The position numbers and the translations under genes were made by a program. The notes beneath the pieces are model-generated. The model was given only the letters and a program-made list of their open reading frames with translations. It searched no databases and had not been told where the DNA came from. A DNA stretch of 64,000 nt from Bacteroidales bacterium. GTDB taxonomy: Bacteria > Bacteroidota > Bacteroidia > Bacteroidales > WCHB1-69. Of the stretch, positions 1 to 7,409 are shown in pieces. Position 1 is the first letter of the stretch. Each line of letters begins with the position of its first letter. Where the stretch lies: the NCBI GenBank assembly GCA_016290295.1, contig JAEETJ010000014.1, positions 1-64,000 of the forward strand. The letters are read 5' to 3'.

Positions 1-296
1 TGGAGAACCGCGAGGAACTTTTCAGCAAAAAAAAGAGCATGGAGACCACCCACGGCACCCTCGGATTCAGAACCGGCACGCCGAAGCTGAAGACCTTGAA
101 GGGATTCACCTGGGGAGCCGTGGTGAACCTGCTGAAGGAGTTCCTGCCCGGCTATGTGCGCACCAGCGAGGAGGCCAACAAAGAAAAGCTGCTGGCTGAT
201 CGCGAGAGTGAGGAGGTGGCCGCCATGTTCCCCAAGGTGGGAATCTCTGTGGTGCAGGAAGAGACATTTTACGTGGAACCGAAAAAAGAAGAATAA
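1..296 (+). CDS. gam: Mu Gam-like host-nuclease inhibitor, 5' truncated by window edge
   Basis: The frame is open from base 3 to the stop at 294-296, so the visible 97 residues are a C-terminal part; the ATG at 39 is internal. The motif GTPKLKTLKGFTW, followed by a Y-V-R segment and the ending ETFYVEP, matches the C-terminal half of Mu Gam-family proteins. These bind double-stranded DNA ends and protect them from RecBCD-type exonucleases; they are structurally related to Ku. In Mu-like phages gam lies in the early region between the transposition genes and later functions, which fits its place at the left of the block. Confidence 0.85.
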   Translation, partial: ENREELFSKKKSMETTHGTLGFRTGTPKLKTLKGFTWGAVVNLLKEFLPGYVRTSEEANKEKLLADRESEEVAAMFPKVGISVVQEETFYVEPKKEE

Positions 297-425
297 ACCC
301 CCTTTGAAGATGAGAATTTCCCAAGTAGGGCCGACAGCACGGCAGGGATTGTTCCGGCGATGGGTGCCGGTGACGGATGGAACAGACATCTGACAGCTGG
401 AAAGATAACGTGAAAGGGAATGGCA

Positions 426-496
426 GGGATGATAGGAAAATTGGTCACTCCGGGTGTGTGCGCAGCCAGGCGCCGGTTCGATTCCGGCTCATCCCT
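426..496 (+). ncRNA. tRNA-like element with defective anticodon arm
   Basis: GGGATGA (426-432) pairs perfectly with TCATCCC (489-495) as a 7-bp acceptor stem. T433 and A434 sit at positions 8 and 9. GGA/TCC (435-437, 449-451) makes a short D stem around a loop with A14, GG and A21 equivalents. GCCGG/CCGGC (472-476, 484-488) is a perfect T stem around the canonical loop TTCGATT. The anticodon arm does not form the usual 5-bp stem with a 7-base loop: the best reading is 3 bp (453-455 with 465-467) and a 9-base loop. No CCA is encoded. It may be a degenerate phage tRNA or a tRNA mimic. Confidence 0.4.
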
Positions 497-511
497 CTAA
501 AACAAAGAACA

Positions 512-814
512 ATGAAAGTATATATAGCAGGAAAAGTTTCAGATTTGCCCATTGGAGAGGTTTTTATAAAATTCTCACAGGCGGAGTACTGGCTTCGGCA
601 GCAAGGACACGAAACCGTGAACCCGCTGCGCCTGTGCTCATCTACATGGACATGGGAACGGTGCATGAGGGTGTGCATACCGGAACTGATGAAGTGTGAT
701 GCTATCTGTCTGCTTCATGATTGGTCGGAAAGCAGAGGGGCAATCTGGGAATATCATGACGCCCAAATGCTGGGTATGCGGGTATTTACGTTCAGACCAT
801 CAAAAATCAAGTAA
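512..814 (+). CDS. DUF4406 protein (nucleoside deoxyribosyltransferase-like fold)
   Basis: The protein has 100 residues, starting MKVYIAGKVSDL. The N-terminal YIAGK(V/I)S motif and the later segment with a D-W-S-E-S-x-G-A-xx-E-xx-A pattern are the hallmarks of DUF4406. This family is small, common in phages and mobile elements, and structurally related to nucleoside 2-deoxyribosyltransferases; its biological role is unknown. The open frame continues upstream to 377 through the tRNA-like element, but the ATG at 512 gives the family N-terminus. It is followed after 1 base by the next gene, so the two are probably co-transcribed. Confidence 0.75.
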   Translation: MKVYIAGKVSDLPIGEVFIKFSQAEYWLRQQGHETVNPLRLCSSTWTWERCMRVCIPELMKCDAICLLHDWSESRGAIWEYHDAQMLGMRVFTFRPSKIK

Positions 815-815
815 T

Positions 816-1223
816 ATGAGAATATTTGAAATCAAATCAGACAAATTCACAGGCGCTGTGATGCTGAAATTCAATGACGACGGCAAGTTTTGCTCCATCG
901 ACTTCAGCGGCAGCGGGGTGAGCTATGATCAAATGGTGTGGTTCCTGCGCCATCTGCCCAAGACTGCCGATGAGATAAAATGCTATAGTGGCACTACTTT
1001 TGTGGAGATCCTGGACAGTGTGACCTTTGATGCGTTCTGGAACAAGTACGATGACAAGGCACGCAGCAGCAAGGTGAAGACCAAGCGCGTGTGGGACAAG
1101 ATGAGCCGTGCTGAACAGGTGAAGGCCTATAACTACATTGAGCGCTATGTGCGCAATATTCCGCCGACGGTGTGCAAGAAGTACGCCACCACCTATCTGA
1201 ATGACCAACTGTGGAACAATTAA
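816..1223 (+). CDS. hypothetical phage early protein
   Basis: The product has 135 residues and is not recognised. It starts at ATG 816, right after the DUF4406 stop at 814. The N-terminal third looks like a beta-rich segment, and the C-terminal half is rich in K, R, W and Y with a run of predicted helices (around KTKRVWDKMSRAEQVKAYNY), which would suit nucleic-acid or protein contacts. The ORF reads further upstream, but that part overlaps the DUF4406 gene in another frame and is taken as chance. It belongs to the small-gene early block between gam and the terminator at 1937. Confidence 0.7.
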   Translation: MRIFEIKSDKFTGAVMLKFNDDGKFCSIDFSGSGVSYDQMVWFLRHLPKTADEIKCYSGTTFVEILDSVTFDAFWNKYDDKARSSKVKTKRVWDKMSRAEQVKAYNYIERYVRNIPPTVCKKYATTYLNDQLWNN

Positions 1224-1235
1224 TGAGTTAAGGTT

Positions 1236-1592
1236 ATGGCGAAATTCAAACTTAAAATGAACCAAACCGAACTGAAGGCACTTGGATCTAATTGCATGTT
1301 TGCTACCCGGGAGATTGGGCGTGTCAGCACGATTAACGAACTCATTGCGATAGAGACCTGCGAAAGGCTTTGGACCAGGATGCAGAACATGTACCGCCCC
1401 GATGTGGAGAGATATACCCTGCGCTTGAGTGTGGTGGAACTGAAGACGCTTTTGGCATGGGTGTTTCCCGTTATGCGCAAGAGTGATGAGATATTCTTCG
1501 ACCTGCTTGCCCAGTCATTCGAGAATGAGCTGTTGTTCCAGCTTGGCCGTGAAATGCATGTGATTAACCTAAGACTGAACCATGAAGCATAG
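1236..1592 (+). CDS. hypothetical phage early protein
   Basis: The product has 118 residues and is not recognised. It appears largely alpha-helical with no membrane segment or signal peptide. It starts 12 bases after the preceding stop and its last 11 bases overlap the next gene, typical of a tightly packed phage early operon. No catalytic motif is visible. Confidence 0.65.
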   Translation: MAKFKLKMNQTELKALGSNCMFATREIGRVSTINELIAIETCERLWTRMQNMYRPDVERYTLRLSVVELKTLLAWVFPVMRKSDEIFFDLLAQSFENELLFQLGREMHVINLRLNHEA

Positions 1593-1905
1593 CGATTTGG
1601 AACTGTTGTATGATGTGATGTCCGACAAATGCGGCTTCCTTTTCCTGTCAATGCACAGGCGACTCCCATACATTGTGGAGCAAAAGCAGATGTTTGCCTT
1701 AGTGGCGCGCCATTACGGGGCAAGCATGGAAACCATCACCCGTTTTGTAGGATGGAAGGGTACGGGCGGTTCCAGTGTGGTAAGCGCAGTACGTCGTATG
1801 CAGGGTTATATGGATGTTTATCCGGAGTATAAATGGCAGTTCAACGCCATTTGCGAGGAGTATGAATACCGCAAGGCCGTTGGGATTCTTTTTTATCCTG
1901 ATTGA
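1582..1905 (+). CDS. hypothetical protein with DnaA domain IV-like HTH
   Basis: The product has 107 residues. Residues about 35-70 contain a helix-rich stretch (MFALVARHYGASMETITRFVG) followed by a G-S-S-V-V-S-A-V-R-R-M segment. This resembles the C-terminal DNA-binding domain IV of DnaA, where an alpha-turn-alpha is followed by a D-H-S-T-V-x-x-A-x-x-K-I motif. The resemblance is by eye and weak. It is the last gene before the terminator at 1937, the position that in Mu is held by middle/late activators (Mor, C). A role in late-gene control is inference only. Confidence 0.55.
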   Translation: MKHSDLELLYDVMSDKCGFLFLSMHRRLPYIVEQKQMFALVARHYGASMETITRFVGWKGTGGSSVVSAVRRMQGYMDVYPEYKWQFNAICEEYEYRKAVGILFYPD

Positions 1906-1936
1906 TACAGGAAAACTTATGAACAATTTACACTTA

Positions 1937-1963
1937 ACGCCCGTTTAACAGCGGGCGTTTTTG
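1937..1963 (+). terminator. intrinsic terminator of the early block
   Basis: ACGCCCG (1937-1943) pairs with CGGGCGT (1952-1958) around an 8-base loop and is followed by a T run to 1962. The T run merges directly with the promoter element at 1964. Confidence 0.85.
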
Positions 1964-1971
1964 TATTTTTG
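1964..1971 (+). promoter_or_regulatory. TAnnTTTG promoter for 1988 gene
   Basis: TATTTTTG matches the Bacteroidota -7 element. The expected start of transcription (about 1976-1980) leaves a leader of only about 10 bases before the ATG at 1988. Confidence 0.6.
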
Positions 1972-1987
1972 CGGAAAATAAACAGTT

Positions 1988-2254
1988 ATGGCCAGAAACA
2001 GACTGAACCATTTGCTTTACTGCAAAAAAGTGGTGGAGATAGTGAACCAGTACTATGAGGAAGGCTGGACGACATACGCTGCCGTGTGGCGCAAGTATGT
2101 CAATCCTGTTTATCCGATGAGCTATGCCACCTTTATCAAGATTATCAACATGCCGGGTCTTGAGCAGCAAATCAAAGAGGCTGAACGGATGGCCGCCAGC
2201 GAAAAAGACCGCAGGCTTATCATTAACCGGAGACAGCTTTCGTTGTTTGATTAA
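1988..2254 (+). CDS. small basic phage protein, unknown function
   Basis: The product has 88 residues, is basic and helical, and has a repeated Y/W-rich centre (YYEEGWTTYAAVWRKY). It is not recognised. It has its own promoter (1964) behind a strong terminator, so it is a separate transcription unit, and its stop overlaps the stop of the convergent tail-terminator gene by 4 bases. A DNA-binding or regulatory role would suit the position but is not shown. Confidence 0.6.
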   Translation: MARNRLNHLLYCKKVVEIVNQYYEEGWTTYAAVWRKYVNPVYPMSYATFIKIINMPGLEQQIKEAERMAASEKDRRLIINRRQLSLFD

Positions 2255-2790
2255 TCCTCTCCTTTTGTGACCACCGGGTTAAGAGTCACATAGCGTTTCT
2301 CCGGCACGATGGTATTACCGTTCACTCCTTGCATCGGCGTATTGGCCGAATTGTCCGTCACCTTGCAGATGTATTCCTCCACGCTATCGACATACCGCTC
2401 ATGGTTGTGGTTGGGGATGGTCTGGGTGCGCATCCAGGTGTTAGTGTTCGGAGCTGTGAATCCGTGCATGGCGGCCACCACACTGTCCACAATGTCCAGA
2501 TACTCCAGTGCCTCTTCTTCCTCGGGCGCATAGTCGGCCGTGAGGGCGTTCCACTCGGTGACGATGTGCAGCCGTGTGGTAAGGTCGGCGTCCTGCACCC
2601 GGTTGCCCAGGGTGCGCCATTGCAAGGGCTGGAACTCTACAAATATGGCGGGAGTCTGGAACGGGGTTTCCTGCTCGATAAACTCCACTTGCTGGTTCCA
2701 AAGGTCGAAATGTTTGAACAGTGGTTCGCCATCCGCACCGGGGATGTTCTTCAGGCGGTTCTTGATGGCTAAGTAAAGTTTTTTTTTCAT
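2251..2790 (-). CDS. tail terminator/completion-like protein
   Basis: The product has 179 residues. The N-terminus (LYLAIKNRLKNIPG, then F-K-H-F-D-L-W-N-Q-Q) and the central TRLHIV...E segment resemble tail terminator or minor tail proteins that close the tail tube below the head, as in lambda gpU and Mu gp37/J-type neck proteins. It ends the leftward neck module directly after the virion morphogenesis gene (the start at 2790 abuts that gene's stop). The family call is from position and general pattern. Confidence 0.55.
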   Translation of the reverse strand: MKKKLYLAIKNRLKNIPGADGEPLFKHFDLWNQQVEFIEQETPFQTPAIFVEFQPLQWRTLGNRVQDADLTTRLHIVTEWNALTADYAPEEEEALEYLDIVDSVVAAMHGFTAPNTNTWMRTQTIPNHNHERYVDSVEEYICKVTDNSANTPMQGVNGNTIVPEKRYVTLNPVVTKGED

Positions 2791-3266
2791 TAGTTTAAGG
2801 ATTTGATGTATTCTGAAATTCGTTTGTCAATGATGTCGAACATCTCTTTGGAATCTCCCATAAACTGACGTTTCCATGCTTTGTATGCATATCCTTTAAC
2901 TTGGAAGCGTTTGTCTTCCTCACCAGGACGTTTGCTTTTTCTGGTTCTGTGGTGCGGCTTCACGTATTGCACCCCGCCCTCGTTGTGGACACGTGCGTAA
3001 GCCACCTTCTCGTTGCCAGCTGCTATCACCACCTCTTTTTCCGTAACCGTGATAGGCCTGATGGAATTTCTAAGATTTCCTGACTCAACCAGGGTTGAGC
3101 CTGTTGTTTTGTGAGTGCGTTTCCAAGGTCGTCCGTCAAAGGCTTTACGTTTGTCGAAACTGTCTTTAAAATATTCTGTAGCTGTTTCAGCGATGATGTC
3201 AGCACAGTCAGGAAGGAGTTCCTTCTGAATGGTCTTCATCTTGTTGATAAATTCTTCGGGGGACAT
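2790..3266 (-). CDS. phage virion morphogenesis protein (Mu gpG-like)
   Basis: The product has 158 residues. It shows the family layout: N-terminal helices, then FDGRPW near residue 43, the SG-LRNSI segment (about 65), the V-A-Y-A-R-V-H-N-E-G-G motif (about 88-98) and a basic stretch with a second R-x-F/G region. This is the phage virion morphogenesis family (PF05069), which includes Mu gpG and P2 gpS and acts in tail completion or head-tail joining. It lies between the portal-side genes and the tail-terminator-like gene, as expected for a neck component. Confidence 0.85.
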   Translation of the reverse strand: MSPEEFINKMKTIQKELLPDCADIIAETATEYFKDSFDKRKAFDGRPWKRTHKTTGSTLVESGNLRNSIRPITVTEKEVVIAAGNEKVAYARVHNEGGVQYVKPHHRTRKSKRPGEEDKRFQVKGYAYKAWKRQFMGDSKEMFDIIDKRISEYIKSLN

Positions 3267-3272
3267 GGAGGG

Positions 3273-3521
3273 TTAGATGTTTGAGGTTAAATGATAATTG
3301 ATGTCCACCTGAAAACCCATTTTTTTCGCAAGTTCAAGAATTTCTTCAGGTTTGATAGTGCCACAATGTCGTATATGGTTTTTAAGATCTTGTGTCCGAC
3401 TCTGTTCCTCCATTCCTGCTAAAAAAGCTGTTTCAACCAATCCCCAAGTAGGGTTTGTTTTTTCCGGATTCGCTTTTTTTACACCTTCTACATATCGAAT
3501 TGCCAAATTTTCATTTTCCAT
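3273..3521 (-). CDS. hypothetical small phage protein
   Basis: The product has 82 residues, is acidic and soluble, with no recognised domain. It runs in the direction of the neck genes, 6 bases upstream of the morphogenesis gene, so it is probably co-transcribed with it. The upstream 3522-4141 stretch holds plus-strand moron material, so this gene marks the upstream edge of the distal part of the leftward operon. It could itself be part of the inserted cargo. Confidence 0.5.
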   Translation of the reverse strand: MENENLAIRYVEGVKKANPEKTNPTWGLVETAFLAGMEEQSRTQDLKNHIRHCGTIKPEEILELAKKMGFQVDINYHLTSNI

Positions 3522-3550
3522 ATTTTTTCTCCTTTCTTTATTGTTTTTTG

Positions 3551-3558
3551 TATTTTTG
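3551..3558 (+). promoter_or_regulatory. TAnnTTTG promoter of the plus-strand moron
   Basis: TATTTTTG lies 55 bases before the ATG at 3613 on the strand opposite to the flanking late genes. Another ATG at 3588 opens a 10-codon reading frame ending at 3620 that overlaps the start of the membrane gene. Confidence 0.6.
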
Positions 3559-3612
3559 CGGAATTGTTTAACCTAAAAAAGAACTATATGGAAAAAGAAG
3601 GCCTTAAAATAC

Positions 3613-3996
3613 ATGGATGAGTTGGAGGAGCGGAGGCAAACAGCTCATAGAGGGTTTCTCGAACAACTTCTTGTCGGCGGATGCGCTCTGTTAGGTATTC
3701 AGGCCGCTTTGGGCAATCATTACACGGAAGCTGTGGGAAAGGTTCTGTATCATACCGCCAACATAACACTCGCACTCGGCCTCCTGTGCGTTTCAGCCGT
3801 TTTATGGAGTCAAGTTGCTGTTCTAAGGAATTTAGAGGCAAGGTCATATCAAGAGCTATGTAAAAAAGAGGAGGGAAAACCTTATGAAATGCCCGTTGTA
3901 AAGCCATCCATATTCGCTCGAATAGCCCAGCCTTCCGGATTCGGTCTTCTGTTGCTTGGTTTGATTTTGGTTGTGGTATGTCAGTTTTTTTCATAA
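3613..3996 (+). CDS. small membrane protein, putative moron
   Basis: The product has 127 residues with three hydrophobic stretches, at about residues 17-35, 46-72 and 107-127, joined by charged loops, so an inner-membrane protein is likely. No family is recognised. It is the only full-size gene on the plus strand inside the leftward packaging/neck block and has its own host-type promoter, the usual sign of a moron expressed from the lysogen. If one A in the run at 3607-3610 were absent, the reading frame opened at 3588 would run into this gene, so the true start could be disturbed by an indel or set by translational coupling. Confidence 0.6.
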   Translation: MDELEERRQTAHRGFLEQLLVGGCALLGIQAALGNHYTEAVGKVLYHTANITLALGLLCVSAVLWSQVAVLRNLEARSYQELCKKEEGKPYEMPVVKPSIFARIAQPSGFGLLLLGLILVVVCQFFS

Positions 3997-4033
3997 AAGT
4001 TTCATTTTGATGTTGTATGTTCAAAAGTTTTTG

Positions 4034-4137
4034 TATTTTTGCAGTGAGTTTATGCAGACCATAAGGCGAAGCAATCCTTGAGGATGGAGGAAGGGAGTAA
4101 GCCTATGACTAATGACATGTACAGTTTGCAAAACTAA
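4034..4137 (+). ncRNA. candidate short transcript with promoter and tiny ORF
   Basis: TATTTTTG at 4034-4041 is a good promoter element, yet no gene of normal size follows before the convergent portal gene stop at 4142. The transcript would hold two tiny frames: one from 4050 to 4079 and a 17-codon frame from 4084 (MEEGSKPMTNDMYSLQN) to 4137. It could be a small RNA, a small peptide gene or an antisense transcript running into the portal-MuF gene. Nothing decides between these. Confidence 0.3.
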
Positions 4138-4141
4138 ATCC

Positions 4142-6724
4142 TCATTTTTTTATTAGCAAACCTCTTCTTTTGTTTGGGTCGCGTAACAGATACCATGATT
4201 TCAGAATAAATTCACCATATTCTATTTTACCTGAGACAACCAAGGAGGTGTCTTTATAGTACTTAATCATAGTATAATTTGAGAGTTGCATATCATTAGA
4301 ATTAGCATTCCTATTTTCTCTCCCTAACCACACTTCATCAGGTTTTTTAGCTATGTCAAAAATATTGGCCAAGTATTCTGTTCTATAAGCTCTTTTTTTC
4401 TTTTTGTCGGAAGTGTGTTCATCAAACTTATCTTTTTCCATTTTCCACTTCCTGCCGTTATAGTCCTCGATAACCAGGTAGTCTTTCCCATCTATGGTCT
4501 GTTTGTGGGTATTCCAGAATTCCTCTGCGGTACCTTCATATCTCAGGGTTTCACCTTCGGCCTGCTGCTGCAGCTTTTTGATGGAGTTTTCAAGCCCCCA
4601 TTTGTCGGGTTTCACCTTGTCCATATAGGAGGCGGCATTGTCGGGGAATTTGCGGATATACATTTGGTTGGCATCAAAAACAAGTCCCTGCTTTGCCCGG
4701 TTAATGTCCCAGTGCTGAGCTTCGGCATTCTTCCAATCGGCGGTGTTCATATACTGTGCCACCTTCTGGTGCTGCGATTCCTCGGTAATGCCATCAACCT
4801 CGTGTTGCATTTTGGGAACCACACTGCAGCGGCAATGCCATCCGTTAGGCGGATAGATACGATCCCACAACGGGTCATCGTGGCGCAGTATCAGCCCATT
4901 CAGAGCGGCATGTTCCTCTCGCACTTTCTCATCACCGACAGTTTTGTACTGCCAATAGGGAAATAGTTTTGTTTTGCCTTTCAGCCTGCGGTAAGTGCTT
5001 GCGTTTTCAGCACAGTTGACGGCTGAATAGTATTCAGTCTGTTGCCATTTTTTGTTGAAGGTGTTGGTGATTTTTTCCGCGCGCTTGCGGAAATCGTTGT
5101 AGTCTTTGGCCTCGTTCAGTGCCTGATTGAGTGCCTGAAGCTCTGCCAGCGTCTTGGCGGCAGAGAAATGGAACAGGTTCTGCTCCAAGGCCGTGCGGAA
5201 CACATCATCAGGAACATCGTAGGCAATCTGATTGTATGCGCCTGGTTTAGGATTGATGGATGTTTTATCCAAGGCACTTATCAAGTCGTCGGATATGAAG
5301 CGGAAAAGTTCCGCATCCCAGTAGTCGGATTCACCGTCCCATACACGTTGTATCAGGTTATCATTCAGTGCCAGCCTGTTTGTCACCGTGCGGGCTTTCC
5401 CAATTGATTCCCCCTTCTTGGGGGATGGCACGAAAAAATTGCGGATCCTTTCCAACAGATTTTTCGGATTTGTTTTGCCATCGTTTAAAGGGTTTTGCAA
5501 CTGCGTTTCAAAGGGGTTGAAACTGTGCGCCATGCGCAGCTCTTCCTTCAGTTCCTCGTAGTTGTCCGGCTTGGGGATGTCGAACTCCTCATAGATGTAG
5601 TCGTCATCGACAGGAAGTTTGTCGCTGATGGAGTTGATGACATCCCATTTGATCTTAAGCTTACTCCAATCCTTATCGGGCGACTGGTACCAGATGATAC
5701 CACCGGTGACATTGATGCCGAAACGCTTGAGGATGGCACGGAACCGGGTGTTAAGGAGAGCCAAGATGAAACGTTTGTCGCTTTCGGTCTTCTTTTCCTC
5801 CACCTCCTCATGCACCTCGCCCAGTGAGCGGGCACCATGGTCGCCCTGTTCAGTGGTTAGGGTGTTGCCCAGGATGATTTTGGAAATGGAGGCATCGCAC
5901 GCCTGGATTAGACGATCGTACACCTCATTGCTGCCTGTGGAGCCTCCGGTTTCGTGTATCTTCAGCTCTGTGCTGCGGGGATGGATGCTGTAGCCTGCGC
6001 CTCCCCATTCCTGAAGTCCCTGCTCCAGCTTGGCACGGGTGGCCTCGTCGTAATCGTCATATATCATCTCACGGAACGGCATACCGAACATCTCGGCAAA
6101 CTGGCTCCAGTCGCCGAACCCACCACGCTTGTAGATGACGTATTGGGCAGCCTTAGCAAACAATCCTTTGCTGGTTGGTTTTCCCGCCCATATCATATAG
6201 TTGGCCAAGGGCAGTTCCTTGTACAGCCAATCCTTTGATGTGAGCGACTGCTGTTTGCTCACGCACTCGAATCCGTCTTCCGGATGGACATGCTTGCGGG
6301 GAATCAGGTCGTAGTCTATCTTGTAGGTCTCCTCATCCTCATCGTACCACACATTGTTCACTTGAATGAGCGTATAGCCCCAAACAATGCTATCAAGTAG
6401 GTCACAGATGAGCAGCCTCATGTCGGGTGAGTTGAGCAGGGAGGTGATATCCTCATCCTCCACACCGTCACGCACAAACACCAGCTCTTTGTTCAGTACG
6501 GCATCCTGACGCTTGCCCCAGGTGGCCTCGATCTGTCCGTCGAGCAGGATGTCCTCATACAGATCGTACAAGGGCGTGCGGTTGGGGTTGATGATGTTCT
6601 CGAACGCCCGGATGGCGTTTTTCCAGTTCTCGATGTCCTGCGTGTTGTGAGGAGCGTTATGGATCTGGATGTTCTGTACTGTGATGTTGTCGGGGGTCTT
6701 CCCCTGTTTTCTCTTTACGGCCAT
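4142..6724 (-). CDS. DUF935 portal + Mu F-type head protein + C-terminal PBECR-like nuclease domain
   Basis: The product has 860 residues. Residues about 20-400 match the DUF935/Mu gp29 portal family, which forms the ring through which DNA enters the head. Residues about 480-650 match the Mu F/SPP1 gp7 minor head domain: the YWQYKTVGDEKVREEHAALNG segment starts near 590, then PPNGWHCRC near 626-633. Residues about 740-860 form an extra domain with R-x-x-Y-L-x-x-I, P-D-E-V-W-L-G, a T-M-I-K-Y-Y-K strand, G-E-F-I-L-K-S-W and a basic end. This resembles the phage Barnase-EndoU-ColicinE5/D-RelE-like (PBECR) nuclease tails known on MuF proteins. In Mu the portal and F are separate genes. The next leftward gene starts beyond the moron island. 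Confidence 0.85.
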   Translation of the reverse strand: MAVKRKQGKTPDNITVQNIQIHNAPHNTQDIENWKNAIRAFENIINPNRTPLYDLYEDILLDGQIEATWGKRQDAVLNKELVFVRDGVEDEDITSLLNSPDMRLLICDLLDSIVWGYTLIQVNNVWYDEDEETYKIDYDLIPRKHVHPEDGFECVSKQQSLTSKDWLYKELPLANYMIWAGKPTSKGLFAKAAQYVIYKRGGFGDWSQFAEMFGMPFREMIYDDYDEATRAKLEQGLQEWGGAGYSIHPRSTELKIHETGGSTGSNEVYDRLIQACDASISKIILGNTLTTEQGDHGARSLGEVHEEVEEKKTESDKRFILALLNTRFRAILKRFGINVTGGIIWYQSPDKDWSKLKIKWDVINSISDKLPVDDDYIYEEFDIPKPDNYEELKEELRMAHSFNPFETQLQNPLNDGKTNPKNLLERIRNFFVPSPKKGESIGKARTVTNRLALNDNLIQRVWDGESDYWDAELFRFISDDLISALDKTSINPKPGAYNQIAYDVPDDVFRTALEQNLFHFSAAKTLAELQALNQALNEAKDYNDFRKRAEKITNTFNKKWQQTEYYSAVNCAENASTYRRLKGKTKLFPYWQYKTVGDEKVREEHAALNGLILRHDDPLWDRIYPPNGWHCRCSVVPKMQHEVDGITEESQHQKVAQYMNTADWKNAEAQHWDINRAKQGLVFDANQMYIRKFPDNAASYMDKVKPDKWGLENSIKKLQQQAEGETLRYEGTAEEFWNTHKQTIDGKDYLVIEDYNGRKWKMEKDKFDEHTSDKKKKRAYRTEYLANIFDIAKKPDEVWLGRENRNANSNDMQLSNYTMIKYYKDTSLVVSGKIEYGEFILKSWYLLRDPNKRRGLLIKK

Positions 6725-6727
6725 GGT

Positions 6728-7141
6728 TTAGTATTGGTTATTGCGTTTGCGGTTGCCACCGAAGGTAACGTATGAGGATGTGCCAGTGGTTCCGGTGAGA
6801 CGGGTCAGCCCATCGATGGAGGCCCGTTCGGCCTGCACCTCCTTGAGGAACTTGATGGCGTTGTTGTAGGATGTGACACGGTTCTCGGGCATCGACACCG
6901 GGTTGGCGATATTGAAACAGTTGTACAGGGCAATATCCCTCACTAACTTCACCACCATGGGAAGGCGGCTGTCACCGCTTTTGGCGAACTCCGCCCTGAT
7001 GTCGTAGCGTGCGGTGAGATAGCTTTCCACCTCCGCCTGCGCCTCTATGATGGCTTGGCGGGCGTTGTCGATATTACGGGTTACCACGGCGATATGCTCA
7101 CCGCGCGCGCCCCTTTCGAGGTCTTCGGGTTGCAGATACAT
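6728..7141 (-). CDS. DUF1320, Mu gp36-like neck protein
   Basis: The product has 137 residues. The start MYLQPEDL, the helix with A-x-x-E-V-x-S-Y-L-x-x-R-Y-D and the later segment L-V-R-D-I-A-L-Y match DUF1320 (Mu gp36), a predicted head-tail connector. It sits 3 bases upstream of the portal gene's start in the same direction. This family is normally encoded near the Mu-type capsid and tail-terminator genes, so its place in the leftward module is consistent. Confidence 0.75.
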   Translation of the reverse strand: MYLQPEDLERGARGEHIAVVTRNIDNARQAIIEAQAEVESYLTARYDIRAEFAKSGDSRLPMVVKLVRDIALYNCFNIANPVSMPENRVTSYNNAIKFLKEVQAERASIDGLTRLTGTTGTSSYVTFGGNRKRNNQY

Positions 7142-7145
7142 GTTG

Positions 7146-7391
7146 CTATTTCTTTTTGGGGTTCGTGTAATACAGGCAGACCTTGGTCAATTCCAGGTTG
7201 TCTTTAAGCCTTTTGTGAAGGACTCCCCGGGAAATGAGCAGATTGATGTGTAAGCGGTCGTACACCCTGATCTTTTTGAACACTTGTATAACATAGTGGC
7301 GTTTGCCGGTTAACTTTTGCATCCTGTCGGCATGACGGATGGCGTTGCGTACCTGAAGAAATCTGATAAGTCGTTTGCATAATTCAATCAT
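7146..7391 (-). CDS. small basic phage protein, unknown function
   Basis: The product has 81 residues and is strongly basic, with many K and R, and no membrane segment. It lies between the large terminase and the gp36-like gene with short gaps (18 and 4 bases), so it is part of the packaging operon. No family is recognised. The charge would suit nucleic-acid binding, which is inference. Confidence 0.55.
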   Translation of the reverse strand: MIELCKRLIRFLQVRNAIRHADRMQKLTGKRHYVIQVFKKIRVYDRLHINLLISRGVLHKRLKDNLELTKVCLYYTNPKKK

Positions 7392-7409
7392 TTTGATGGA
7401 ACATTAAGG

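Noticed and set aside
377..511. N-terminal extension of the DUF4406 gene
   Set aside because: The extension translates the tRNA-like element; the DUF4406 family begins at the ATG at 512.
5042..5407. Plus-strand frames inside the portal-MuF gene
   Set aside because: They are antisense shadows, rich in valine and leucine, without signals.
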